Source of the DNA: Actinomadura graeca
Lineage (GTDB): Bacteria > Actinomycetota > Actinomycetes > Streptosporangiales > Streptosporangiaceae
NCBI RefSeq assembly: GCF_019175365.1
Contig: NZ_CP059572.1
Span: forward strand, 2,294,001-2,358,000
Length of the DNA stretch: 64,000 nucleotides
Direction: 5' to 3'
Both the position numbers and the translations under genes were made by a program. Position 1 is the first letter of the stretch. The number at the start of each line of letters is the position of its first letter. This document shows, piece after piece, positions 48,808-56,760 of the stretch. The notes beneath the pieces were generated by a model. It did no database searches. It was not told the origin of the DNA and saw only the letters and a list, made by a program, of their open reading frames with translations.

Positions 48808-51180
48808 TCACGCGTCGGCGGCGGACGCGCCGCCGTCCTGCTGGCCGACGGTGACGACGATGGTCTCGGCCGGTCTCACCGGGTAGAACCGCACCTCGAT
48901 CCGGAAGTTGCCCAGCGTCACCTCGGCCGGGGGGTTGTTCTCCTCGTCGCATTTGACGGTGAAGGTCTGCCCGGGCGGGTCCGATCCGAAGGCGCCCTGC
49001 CTCCACAGGCCGAGCAGGAACGGCGTCACCACGTTGAGCCGGACCCGCTGCCGCAGCCCGGCGGAGTTCGGCTCCTGCGCCACCCAGCCGAGCCCGTCGC
49101 GCAGCGAGGACTTGACGAAGTTGAACAGCAGCCGGACGTTGACGAACAGCCACCGGGTGTCGGTGGACAGGGTGCGCGAGGCGTCCACCACGATCCCCAG
49201 CCCGGGCAGCGCCCGCACCCCGTTCACCCCGGCGTCCTTGACCAGGCCGGTGTGGTCGGCGTCGGTCATGTCGAAGCGGACGCCGAGCGCCGACGCCAGC
49301 CCCGCCTCCGCGCCCGCCGGGGCCTTCCACACCCCGCGCTCCCCGGCGACGCGGGCGTACATGCCGAGGACGTGCCCGACCGGCGGCACCCACAGCCGGG
49401 GGGCCGCCCCGGTGCGGTCGAGCGGGTCCAGGACCTCGATCCACGGCGCGTAGAGGGCGCCGAAGACCTTGCGGGCCCGCAGCGGCGCCGCGTACGCCCT
49501 GACCCCTTCGAGGTCGAGGTCGAACGGCGCGGTGCCCACGTACATCAGGTCGCCGCGCCGCTCGGCGTAGCCGAGGCACGCGCCCGCGACCCCGGCCGCG
49601 GTGGAGTCGGGGCAGGCCAGCAGCTGGATGTCGACGGTGTCGAAGGCGTACAGCCCGGTACGGGCCGCCGGGTCGCCGGCGAAGTCGGTCTCCCCGGGCG
49701 CCCTGCCGTCGGTGCCGGGACGGGTGGCGCCGACTCGGAACAGGCCAGGCGCGGGCAGGTCGTCCACCGGGCCCGAGGAGCTGCCCTGGTCGGCCACCGT
49801 GACGTACCGCGAGCCGGACGCCTGGTCGTTCACCACCGTGCCGACGTGGTGCGCCGCGCCGTCCTGCATGGTGAGCGACTCGAACCGCTCGACCTCGGCG
49901 CCGTCGCGGCCGACGATCAGGTCGAACTCCGCCGACCGGATCCGCGCGGCGTTCGCCGGGATCCCGGTGCCCGGCAGCGCGCCGGTCCAGGTGACGTACC
50001 TGGCGTCCTCGGCCACCACCGCGAGGGTGCGGCGCTGCGCCGCGCCGGGCACCGGCGTCGCGCCGGTCAGGCCGAGCGCGGCGGTGGCGTCCACCGTCCC
50101 GGCCGTGATAGCGATCTTGGAGTCGGGCCCGTGGCCGTCCGACATCAATACCAGGCGGCCCGCGGCGTCCAGCCCCGCCGTCCCGGACGGCAGGCGCCGG
50201 TTGAGGACGGCGACGAGCTCGGCGGGCTTCACGTCACCGGGCCCGTTCGGGAAGTCCGCCGCGCGCAGGACCACCGGCACCGGCGGGGCGCCGTCGACCG
50301 CCACGTTGATCGACGAGTCGGCGGGGACGCTCTGCCCCGGCGGCGCGGTGCCGACCACCCGGCCCCGGCTCTCGATCACCACCGCCGCGCCGGGCAGCAG
50401 CCCGCCCACCGCCGCCACCGCGGCGAGCGCGACGTCGGCGAGGGCACCGTCGGTGGTGGCGGCCGGGCCGGTGAACCCGAGGACGGCCGCGGCGGACCCG
50501 GCGAGCTCCAGCCGCGACGCCGGGCCGGGCGCCGCGGAGGCCAGCAGGACCCGGCCGTCCGGGGTCACCGCGGCCCGCACCCGCAGCGTCTGCCGCGCCA
50601 CCGCGGCGGCGACCTCGGCCGCCGACGCGGCGCCGGGGTGGGCGAGGTCGGCCGCGCGGAAGGTGACCGGCACGGCGGGCGCGACCCCGTTGACCTTGAT
50701 CTCCAGCACCTGGCCGTCGGTGAGCGCGAACGGCTCCGTCCTCGTCCCGGCGACCTGCGCGGGCACCGCCACGACGGCCCGCGGGTGGTCGGCGACGCGC
50801 ACCGACAGCGCGTTGCCCCAGGCACCGGGGTCCTCCCGGCCGCGCGAGCCTGCGGTCACCTGGAGGGTCGGCGTGCCCTTGCGGTCGGCCAGCGTCACCT
50901 GGGCGGCCCGGGCGTTCGCCCGGTCCACGACGCGCACCGCGTACGCCTCGCTGCCGCCGTTGTCGAAGAACCCGCGCATCGCGTGCGGCCCGAACACGTC
51001 CGGGACGAACCCGCCGAACGCGGCGGCGTAGTCGCCGGGGCTGCGCACGGCGACCGGCACGTCGGGGATCCCGCGCTCGGCGCGCAGCAGGAACCCGGCG
51101 ACCGAGACGGGCGCGGACGCGATGGCCGGGACGGCGGGTCCGTCGGTCTCGACGACGTTGACGCCGATGTTGAGGGCCAT
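48808..51180 (-). CDS. Tail sheath protein 1, large, with duplicated insertion module
   Basis: A 790-residue contractile sheath protein. The N-terminus (NIGVNVVETDGPAVPAIASAPVS) mediates the inter-subunit linker; the C-terminal core has VGHVLGMYARVAGERGVWKAPAG, FVNVRLLFNFVKSSL and RVRLNVVTPFLLGLWRQGAF, all family hallmarks. Residues about 150-375 are an insertion of two copies of an about 90-residue module with the pattern DG-x-x-x-P-V-x-FRAADF ... DGRVLLASAA ... A-VLGFTG. A third copy lies in the gpI-like protein. The insertion should project from the outer sheath surface. Sheath proteins are usually 350-500 residues. It is 11 nt after sheath 2. Confidence 0.92.
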   Translation of the reverse strand: MALNIGVNVVETDGPAVPAIASAPVSVAGFLLRAERGIPDVPVAVRSPGDYAAAFGGFVPDVFGPHAMRGFFDNGGSEAYAVRVVDRANARAAQVTLADRKGTPTLQVTAGSRGREDPGAWGNALSVRVADHPRAVVAVPAQVAGTRTEPFALTDGQVLEIKVNGVAPAVPVTFRAADLAHPGAASAAEVAAAVARQTLRVRAAVTPDGRVLLASAAPGPASRLELAGSAAAVLGFTGPAATTDGALADVALAAVAAVGGLLPGAAVVIESRGRVVGTAPPGQSVPADSSINVAVDGAPPVPVVLRAADFPNGPGDVKPAELVAVLNRRLPSGTAGLDAAGRLVLMSDGHGPDSKIAITAGTVDATAALGLTGATPVPGAAQRRTLAVVAEDARYVTWTGALPGTGIPANAARIRSAEFDLIVGRDGAEVERFESLTMQDGAAHHVGTVVNDQASGSRYVTVADQGSSSGPVDDLPAPGLFRVGATRPGTDGRAPGETDFAGDPAARTGLYAFDTVDIQLLACPDSTAAGVAGACLGYAERRGDLMYVGTAPFDLDLEGVRAYAAPLRARKVFGALYAPWIEVLDPLDRTGAAPRLWVPPVGHVLGMYARVAGERGVWKAPAGAEAGLASALGVRFDMTDADHTGLVKDAGVNGVRALPGLGIVVDASRTLSTDTRWLFVNVRLLFNFVKSSLRDGLGWVAQEPNSAGLRQRVRLNVVTPFLLGLWRQGAFGSDPPGQTFTVKCDEENNPPAEVTLGNFRIEVRFYPVRPAETIVVTVGQQDGGASAADA

Positions 51181-51191
51181 GGCTGCCTCTC

Positions 51192-53018
51192 CTACCTCTC
51201 CGCGGCGGACCCGCCGCCGGGCTGCTGGCCGACCACGATGAGCACCGTCTCGGCGGGGCGGACGGGATAGAACGAGACCTCGACCCGGAACACGCCCAGG
51301 TCGACCTGGTCCGGCGGGTTGTTCTCGGCGTCGCACTTGACGGTGAACGTCTGTTCCGGCGGGTCGCCGCCGAAGGCGCCCTGCCGCCACAGGCCCATGA
51401 GGAACGGCGTGATCAGGTTGGCGCGGACCGAACGGCGCAGCCGCTCGGTGTGCGGCTGCTGCGGGACGGACCGGAGCCCGTCGCGCAGCGAGGACTTGAC
51501 GAAGTTGAACAGCAGCCGGACGTTGACGTACAGCCACCGGGTGTCGGTGGACAGCGTGCGCGACGCCGCCACCACGATGCCCGCCCCGCGCAGCGGCCTG
51601 ACGCCGTTGACCCGCGCCGTCCGCACCAGGTCGGTGTGCTGGGAGTCGGTGAACCGGGCGGCCACGTCGAGGGCCCCGCGCACCTGCGCGGACGTGCCCG
51701 CGGGCGCCTTCCAGATCCCGCGCTCGGCGTCGGTGCGCGCGTACACCCCCATGATGTGGCCGTCGGGCGGCACGAACCGGGCGGACGACCCGCCGGGCCC
51801 GTCCGGGTCCGTGACCTGGATCCACGGCGTGTACAGGGCGCCGTACACCTTCGCGCCCTGGAACCGGGCGGCGTACTCGGAGGCCGTCCTGGCGTAGTCG
51901 CTTTCGGCCTGCGCGTAGTCGGCGGGCGCCCGCGCGACGGCGACCCCGGCGCGCCTGCCCCGGTCGGGCACGGACCCGACGAAGGCGGCGTCGCCGCGTC
52001 CCGCGCAGTAGTCCAGCGCCGCCCGCACGACCTGGTCGCGTCCCGCGTCGGGCAGCCCGTGCGCGTCGGGCACGGCGATCAGCTGCACCGCGACGGTGTC
52101 GAGGGCGGACAGGCCCGTCCGCGCGGCGGCGTCGCCGATCAGGTCCGCCGCGGTCGGCGCGGCGTCGGCGCCGTTCTCCAGCGCCTTGTTCGTGACGATC
52201 GCCGGGAGCCGCTCCCCCACCGGCGCGGTGCCGGCCACGTCGGTGACGGTGAGGTACCGCGAGCCGCTGAAGGTGTGGTTCAGGCGGGCCACGACGTAGT
52301 CGGGCGAGTCGGCCTCCATGCTGAGGTTCCGCCAGGTCTCGACCACGGCGGGCGGGGCGGACGGATCGGGCTGGTGGCGCACCGTGAGCCGGAACTCCGC
52401 CGTGGTCACCGCCGTGTTCGCGCTCGCCAGCGCGGCGGGGACCGCGTCCGCCCAGCCGACCGTCCCGGTGACCGGGTCGGCCGACGTCACCCGGCGGTGC
52501 ACCGCCGAGGGGGTGCCGCCGGAGAAGCGCAGCACCGAGCCGACGCCGATCCCGGCCAGCGACACCAGGCGGGCGCTCGTGGCGTTCGAGCCGGTGTCGG
52601 CGGCGAGCCTGGTGCCGCCGCGCGGGTCGTCCGACACCTCGACGCGCAGCCGCTCCCCCCACTCGCCCGGATCCGGGCGGCCCCGGTGGCCCGCGGCGAG
52701 GCGCAGCGCCGGGGCCGCCGTCTGCTGCCGGTTGACGAGGGTCAGCGTCGCCGGGACGCTGTCGGCGCCGGCGACCCGGCTGACGTAGACCGTCCCGCCC
52801 CCGTTGCGGAAGAAGCCCTCCAGCGCGTGGCCGAGCAGCCCGCCGCCGCGGCCGAACCGGTCGCGGAACTGCGCCGCCCCGGTCAGCCGCACCGGCTGGT
52901 CGAGGGGCCCCCGCTCGGCCGGCCCGACGAGCGCGGCGACCGAGGTCGGCGCCGCCGCGATGGCGGGCACCGCCGAGCCGTCGGACTCGGCGACGTTCAC
53001 GCCCACGTTCACTGCCAT
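51192..53018 (-). CDS. Tail sheath protein 2
   Basis: A 608-residue sheath paralogue with the same ends as sheath 1: VNVGVNVAESDGSAVPAIAAAP at the start, and PDGHIMGVYARTDAERGIWKAPAG, LLFNFVKSSLRDGL and LITPFLMGLWRQGAFGGDPP at the end. It lacks the duplicated module of sheath 1 but has its own middle domain (about residues 110-290) with Ig-like strands. Multiple sheath paralogues are common in injection systems and may form different zones (e.g. baseplate-proximal ring versus shaft). It lies 1 nt after the upstream stop. Confidence 0.92.
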   Translation of the reverse strand: MAVNVGVNVAESDGSAVPAIAAAPTSVAALVGPAERGPLDQPVRLTGAAQFRDRFGRGGGLLGHALEGFFRNGGGTVYVSRVAGADSVPATLTLVNRQQTAAPALRLAAGHRGRPDPGEWGERLRVEVSDDPRGGTRLAADTGSNATSARLVSLAGIGVGSVLRFSGGTPSAVHRRVTSADPVTGTVGWADAVPAALASANTAVTTAEFRLTVRHQPDPSAPPAVVETWRNLSMEADSPDYVVARLNHTFSGSRYLTVTDVAGTAPVGERLPAIVTNKALENGADAAPTAADLIGDAAARTGLSALDTVAVQLIAVPDAHGLPDAGRDQVVRAALDYCAGRGDAAFVGSVPDRGRRAGVAVARAPADYAQAESDYARTASEYAARFQGAKVYGALYTPWIQVTDPDGPGGSSARFVPPDGHIMGVYARTDAERGIWKAPAGTSAQVRGALDVAARFTDSQHTDLVRTARVNGVRPLRGAGIVVAASRTLSTDTRWLYVNVRLLFNFVKSSLRDGLRSVPQQPHTERLRRSVRANLITPFLMGLWRQGAFGGDPPEQTFTVKCDAENNPPDQVDLGVFRVEVSFYPVRPAETVLIVVGQQPGGGSAAER

Positions 53019-53019
53019 G

Positions 53020-54267
53020 TCATGACGTCCCTTCGGTGTCGTCTCCGACGCCCGGCCGCCCGAGCCCCGCCGGGGGGTGTGCGGGCCCGTCCTCCCGCAG
53101 CTGACCGGCCCGGGACTCGACGCGCGCCACGCACGCGACCTCGCGCCGGGGCGCCGTCTCGGCGTGCGCGCCCACCCGGACGTACACGGGCGCGGGGCCC
53201 CGCGAGTCGCGTTCCAGGAGCGGCGCCTGGACGATCCACACCGGCGCGGGCGACCCGTCGACCCACAGCACCCGGTCGGCCGACAGCCGGTGCACCACGG
53301 CCCCCACCAGCGCGGACCGGTCCCGCGCGGTGACGACCTCGACCTGGTAGTCGGCGAGGTAGGCGCGGGCCGGCCCGCGGACGCTGCACACCGTGAGCGC
53401 GCCGCGCGGCCGGAAGCTGTCGCGCTGGTCGAGATGCCACGACCGGGCCGGGTCCTCGCGCACGTCGAGGGATGCCAGGACGATGCGCGGGTTCACCGGC
53501 TCGTCCGTCACCGGCACCAGCACGGTGACGGTGGCGGACGCGGTGAAGGATCCGGCGAGCGGCCGGGCCAGGGTGAGCGTGGTCCGTCCCGTCGCGGGAT
53601 CGGACACCGCCTGGATCACGTCGTGGACCTCGGCGCCCGCGGTGCCGCCGTCCAGCCGGACCCGGTTGCCCGCCGCGAACCCCGGCGCCGCCACCGGAAC
53701 GGCGGTGGCCCCGGCGCCCGCCGCGCCCGCGAGGGGGACGCCGGCCAGCCCGGGCGGCTCCACCCCGGCGAGCGCGTCCTGCAGCGCGCGCTCGACGTCG
53801 CCGAGCATCTCCTCGCGCACCGCGAGCAGCGGCGTGAGCCGGACGGTGAACGGCTCCGGCCCGAGCGGTTCCAGCGCGAGCCGCCGGACCGCTCCGCGGC
53901 GGTCCCCCTCGATGCCGATGCGGCGCTGCTCCCAGGAGCCCGGCGCGGCCACCGGCAGGTACCAGCGGTGCCGGTCGGACGGGCCGTCGGCGGCGTCCTG
54001 GTAGCTCAGCGCCAGGTAGTAGGGCCGCCCGGCCGTCCCGTCCGCCGGGCGGTCGGCCTGGATCCACAGCCGCAGTTCCTCCGCCCCCGCCAGGTCGAGC
54101 GGGTCCGGCGGCACGAACTCGGCCGTCCCGGCGGCGCCGCCGTCGTGGCGCAGCCGCCCGGCGGCGGTCTCGGCGCCGAAGAACGGGCGCGGCTCCGCGG
54201 TCATGCGCAGCGCGGGGTCGGCCGAACTCCACGGCACCGTCATGTCGTGGACGACCAGGCTCGTCAC
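53020..54267 (-). CDS. First gene of the injection-system operon: beta-sandwich protein of unknown role
   Basis: A 415-residue protein. Residues about 45-150 read like a CBM11/CIA30-type galactose-binding sandwich: LDLAGAEELRLWIQADRP, YYLALSYQD, WYLPVAAPGSWEQRRIGIEGD. Residues about 195-260 contain a beta-rich module (VRLDGGTAGAEVHDVIQAVSDPATGRTTLTLARPL), and 280-370 another. No signal peptide. GTG start follows GGGAG with 7-nt spacing and lies about 40 nt downstream of a putative promoter with SARP-type repeats. As first gene next to the sheaths it may cap or decorate the tube or bind glycans; no capping family (DUF4255) is recognised. Confidence 0.7.
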   Translation of the reverse strand: MTSLVVHDMTVPWSSADPALRMTAEPRPFFGAETAAGRLRHDGGAAGTAEFVPPDPLDLAGAEELRLWIQADRPADGTAGRPYYLALSYQDAADGPSDRHRWYLPVAAPGSWEQRRIGIEGDRRGAVRRLALEPLGPEPFTVRLTPLLAVREEMLGDVERALQDALAGVEPPGLAGVPLAGAAGAGATAVPVAAPGFAAGNRVRLDGGTAGAEVHDVIQAVSDPATGRTTLTLARPLAGSFTASATVTVLVPVTDEPVNPRIVLASLDVREDPARSWHLDQRDSFRPRGALTVCSVRGPARAYLADYQVEVVTARDRSALVGAVVHRLSADRVLWVDGSPAPVWIVQAPLLERDSRGPAPVYVRVGAHAETAPRREVACVARVESRAGQLREDGPAHPPAGLGRPGVGDDTEGTS

Positions 54268-54306
54268 CGGGGTGCTCCCGCGGGTCGCGACTCGTCCATG
54301 CCCGGG

Positions 54307-54352
54307 ACCCTAGGTCGCGCGCAGTCACCACCGCGTCACCACCGCGTCGCAT
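54307..54352 (-). promoter_or_regulatory. Putative SARP-dependent promoter of the injection-system operon
   Basis: On the plus strand GTCACCA (54324-54330), CCGC, GTCACCA (54335-54341), CCGC, GTCGCAT (54346-54352): heptamers at exact 11-bp period, the arrangement bound by SARP regulators. On the minus strand a -10-like TAGGGT (54312-54307) lies 11 nt beyond the last heptamer, pointing toward the operon start at 54267. Confidence 0.65.
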
Positions 54353-54389
54353 AACAGCGCGGTGACGCCCGCGGGTCCATGGTGGGGGC

Positions 54390-54599
54390 ATGCACGGACC
54401 ACGCACGCACGCCGCGGTCTGCCTCATCAGGGTGGAGAGCCAGCCATCGGGCCTGCTCATCTCGCTGATCATCACCAGGGACGTCACCCTCGGCGGTCCC
54501 GAGCCCTCCCGCCACTTCTCCGACGCCGACGCGGCCGCCGACGTGGTGGCCGACTTCCTCCGGTCCATGACGCAGGACGGAACAGAACGCGGCGCGTAG
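54390..54599 (+). CDS. Small conserved hypothetical protein beside the SARP gene
   Basis: A 69-residue protein, predicted beta-beta-alpha: VCLIRVESQPSGLLISLIITRDV, a short loop, then DADAAADVVADFLRSMTQDG. It has no signal peptide. It is divergent from the injection-system operon, shares its control region and is followed 79 nt later by the SARP gene. Small proteins of this type next to tail-like loci recur in actinomycetes (recollection). Its function is unknown. The ATG has GGTGGGGGC upstream, a weak ribosome site. Confidence 0.6.
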   Translation: MHGPRTHAAVCLIRVESQPSGLLISLIITRDVTLGGPEPSRHFSDADAAADVVADFLRSMTQDGTERGA

Positions 54600-54613
54600 C
54601 GTTGACCTGGACC

Positions 54614-54646
54614 GTGACGGACGAGTGACGGTAGGTGGCCTACCGT
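54614..54646 (+). promoter_or_regulatory. Direct heptamers and inverted repeat upstream of the SARP gene
   Basis: GTGACGG at 54614-54620 and 54625-54631 are spaced by ACGA (11-bp period), and ACGGTAGG/CCTACCGT forms an 8-bp inverted repeat with TGG loop (54628-54646). The ATG of the SARP gene is at 54679. Autoregulation is possible. Confidence 0.45.
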
Positions 54647-54678
54647 GACGTGACCCCGTTCCACGGCAAGGGGAGCCA

Positions 54679-55488
54679 ATGGACACGCAGGCGTCGATGT
54701 TGCATCTGTTCGAGGGCCCGTACGTCACCGTCGGCGGCCGGCGCCAGGACATCCCCCGCGGCAGCAGGCGGCTGCTGGCGTTCGTCGCCCTCAACCGGCG
54801 GCGGGTCGACCGCCGCTGCGCGGCCGACGCGCTGTGGCCCGGCAGCGACGGCGACCGCGCCTCGGGCAACCTGCGCTCGGCGCTGTGGCGCCTGCGCGGC
54901 GCGCGGATCGAGGTGCTCGCCTCCGACAAGTGGTCGATCTGGCTGAACGGCGGCGTGACGGTCGACGCCCACCTCGTCGGCGACTGGGCCGGGCGGCTCA
55001 TCGCGGGCGCCGAGGAGCGCGCCGACCTGGACGTGTCCCCCACCTGCATGGACGCCCTCGACCTGCTGCCCGGCTACTACGACGACTGGGCCCTGCTGGA
55101 ACGCGAACGGCTCCGCCAGCGGATGCTGCACGCGCTGGAGTCGCTCAGCCGCCGCCTGTCCAGGATCGGCCGCCACGCCGACGCCGTCGAGGCCGCCATG
55201 CTCGCCGTCAGCGCCGAACCCCTCCGCGAGAGCGCGCAGCGCGCCCTCATCGAGGCGCACCTCGCCGAGGGCAACGTCGTCGAGGCCCGCGACAGCCACC
55301 GGCGCTACGCCGACCTGATCCGCCGCGAGCTGGGCATCGTCCCCTCCCCCGCCCTGAGCCGCCTCGTCCACCCCCACCCCCGAGGCGTCCCGCCCCCCAG
55401 GACCTCCCCGGACGGGACACACCCGCGGGCCACCTCACCACCGCGCCCGCACAGCAGCCACGCGACGACGAGCCCGGCCAACGGATGA
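54679..55488 (+). CDS. SARP-type regulator (OmpR-like DNA-binding + BTAD domain)
   Basis: A 269-residue regulator of the Streptomyces antibiotic regulatory protein type, small form. Residues about 8-95 are a winged helix (YVTVGGRRQDIPRGSRRLLAFVALN, DALWPGSDGDRASGNLRSALWRLR), and 100-240 the bacterial transcriptional activation domain with ADAVEAAMLAVSAEPLRESAQRALIEAHLAEGN and ARDSHRRYADLIRRELG. The last about 35 residues are Pro/Ser/His-rich and disordered. SARPs activate by binding 11-bp-periodic heptamers overlapping the -35 position; such repeats lie at the head of the divergent injection-system operon. A good AAGGGGAG precedes the ATG. It is the likely dedicated activator. Confidence 0.88.
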   Translation: MDTQASMLHLFEGPYVTVGGRRQDIPRGSRRLLAFVALNRRRVDRRCAADALWPGSDGDRASGNLRSALWRLRGARIEVLASDKWSIWLNGGVTVDAHLVGDWAGRLIAGAEERADLDVSPTCMDALDLLPGYYDDWALLERERLRQRMLHALESLSRRLSRIGRHADAVEAAMLAVSAEPLRESAQRALIEAHLAEGNVVEARDSHRRYADLIRRELGIVPSPALSRLVHPHPRGVPPPRTSPDGTHPRATSPPRPHSSHATTSPANG

Positions 55489-55490
55489 CC

Positions 55491-55528
55491 CCCCTGCCCG
55501 GCGCTCCGGGTGGCGCCGGGCAGAGGGG
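55491..55528. terminator. Bidirectional terminator between SARP and peptidase genes
   Basis: CTGCCCGGCGC (55494-55504) and GCGCCGGGCAG (55513-55523) form an 11-bp perfect stem with 8-nt loop, extended by C/G runs on both sides. It lies between convergent genes. Confidence 0.75.
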
Positions 55529-55536
55529 CGTGACGG

Positions 55537-56721
55537 CTACTTGGGGCCGTGGGAACGGGGCGCGCAGGCGCCGGGGAAGACCTGGCAGTAGGTGGGGCGG
55601 TCGCCGAGCGGGGTCGCGGCGAGGGCCGCATGGGCGGACGCGCGGCTGAAGGCGCCCGCCGCGATGTCCAGCAGCGCCTCGAAGGTGCGGTCGTCGGCCG
55701 CGCCGCGCATGCGGGTGCTGACGGCGAAGGTGGTGTCGCCGTCGCCCATGGTGTGGGCCGGACGGATCGCCCGCGCCAGACCGTCATGGGCGACTTGTGC
55801 CATCTTCTGCGCTTGGGCTGCGGTGAGGGTGGCATTGGTGGCGACCACGCCGATGGTGGTGTTCTCGTCGACCTTCCGGTCCGTCCGGCCCGGACGCGAG
55901 GCGGACTTGGGACCCGGCCCGGAGGTCCGGCAGCCGCCCGGCGGGCGCCGGGTGTCGCCGAACTCGTTCCCGACCTCCATGTAGAGCGAGTACAGCTCGC
56001 ACCCCGCGGCCTGGTTGTAGACCTTGCCGGCGGAGTTGAGGACGACCAGCGCCCCGACGTACAGGCCGTCGCCGAGATCGATGCTCGCGGTGCCGACCCC
56101 GCCCTTCAGGCGCACGCCGGAGGGACCGCCGGTCCCCGTGCCGGTGCCCGCGCCGACACTGCCCATGGGAACCGGCCCGGACGTCGCGGCCTTGGCCGCC
56201 TGGTACCCCGCGTCCAGGCCGGGGGTCTTCTCCATGCGGTCATGGGCGTCGGCGCCCTGGCCGAGGTCGAAGACGATCGCGCCGGGCACCACCGGGACGG
56301 TCTGGCCGCCGAACTTCATGCCCAGTCCCTGCTCGCGCAGGTACTGCACGACGCCGGCGTACGCCGAGAGGCCCATCACGCTTCCGCCGGAGAGGAACAG
56401 GCCGTGGACGTCGGGCTGGAGGGCGACCGGGTCGAGCAGGTCGGTGTTGACGGTGCCGGGGGCGCCGCCGCGCACGTCCGCGCCGGCGGTGGCGCCCTTC
56501 GGCATGATCAGGACGGTCGTCCCGGTGATGTTCGCGCGGTCGGTGTAGTGGCCGACCTCGATGCCGGGCACGTCGGTGATGGCGTTGCGCGGACCGGTGC
56601 GGCCGGGTTCGCCGGCGGCGGCCGGGACCGGCGCCGCGCCGAGCGGCACGGTCGCGGCCAGGACGGCGGCGAGCGCCAGCCCTGCGCGGCGGACGGCCGG
56701 GGTGCGGGGTGATCGTTTCAT
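55537..56721 (-). CDS. Exported P1-family (DmpA-like, S58) peptidase
   Basis: A 394-residue P1-family N-terminal nucleophile hydrolase. A signal peptide (VRRAGLALAAVLAATVPLG) is followed by NAITDVPGIEVGHYTDRANITGTTVLI, the family start, then FLSGGSVMGLSAYAGVV, and VKLK-like GVRLKGGVGTASIDLGDG. The autocleavage/nucleophile site is probably within DENTTIGVVATNATLT (Thr nucleophile instead of the Ser of DmpA). The family includes beta-aminopeptidases and D-aminopeptidases. ATG at 56721 has GGAGGACACG before it; a further upstream ATG would add nine residues. It is 39 nt from the amidohydrolase gene and may be co-transcribed with it. Confidence 0.88.
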   Translation of the reverse strand: MKRSPRTPAVRRAGLALAAVLAATVPLGAAPVPAAAGEPGRTGPRNAITDVPGIEVGHYTDRANITGTTVLIMPKGATAGADVRGGAPGTVNTDLLDPVALQPDVHGLFLSGGSVMGLSAYAGVVQYLREQGLGMKFGGQTVPVVPGAIVFDLGQGADAHDRMEKTPGLDAGYQAAKAATSGPVPMGSVGAGTGTGTGGPSGVRLKGGVGTASIDLGDGLYVGALVVLNSAGKVYNQAAGCELYSLYMEVGNEFGDTRRPPGGCRTSGPGPKSASRPGRTDRKVDENTTIGVVATNATLTAAQAQKMAQVAHDGLARAIRPAHTMGDGDTTFAVSTRMRGAADDRTFEALLDIAAGAFSRASAHAALAATPLGDRPTYCQVFPGACAPRSHGPK

Positions 56722-56760
56722 CGTGTCCTCCGGATGAGGGGTGTTCACGGGGCGGATGTG

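Noticed and set aside
48808..52662. 1,284-codon frame joining both sheath genes
   Set aside because: Sheath 2 occupies a different frame with its own start and stop; the N-terminal part of this frame is a shadow.
28732..54267. Prophage interpretation of the tail genes
   Set aside because: No capsid, portal, terminase, integrase or lysis gene is present and a SARP regulator controls the operon head.
54324..54352. GTCACCA repeats considered as the start of a CRISPR array
   Set aside because: Unit is 11 bp with only three copies; it fits regulator binding sites.
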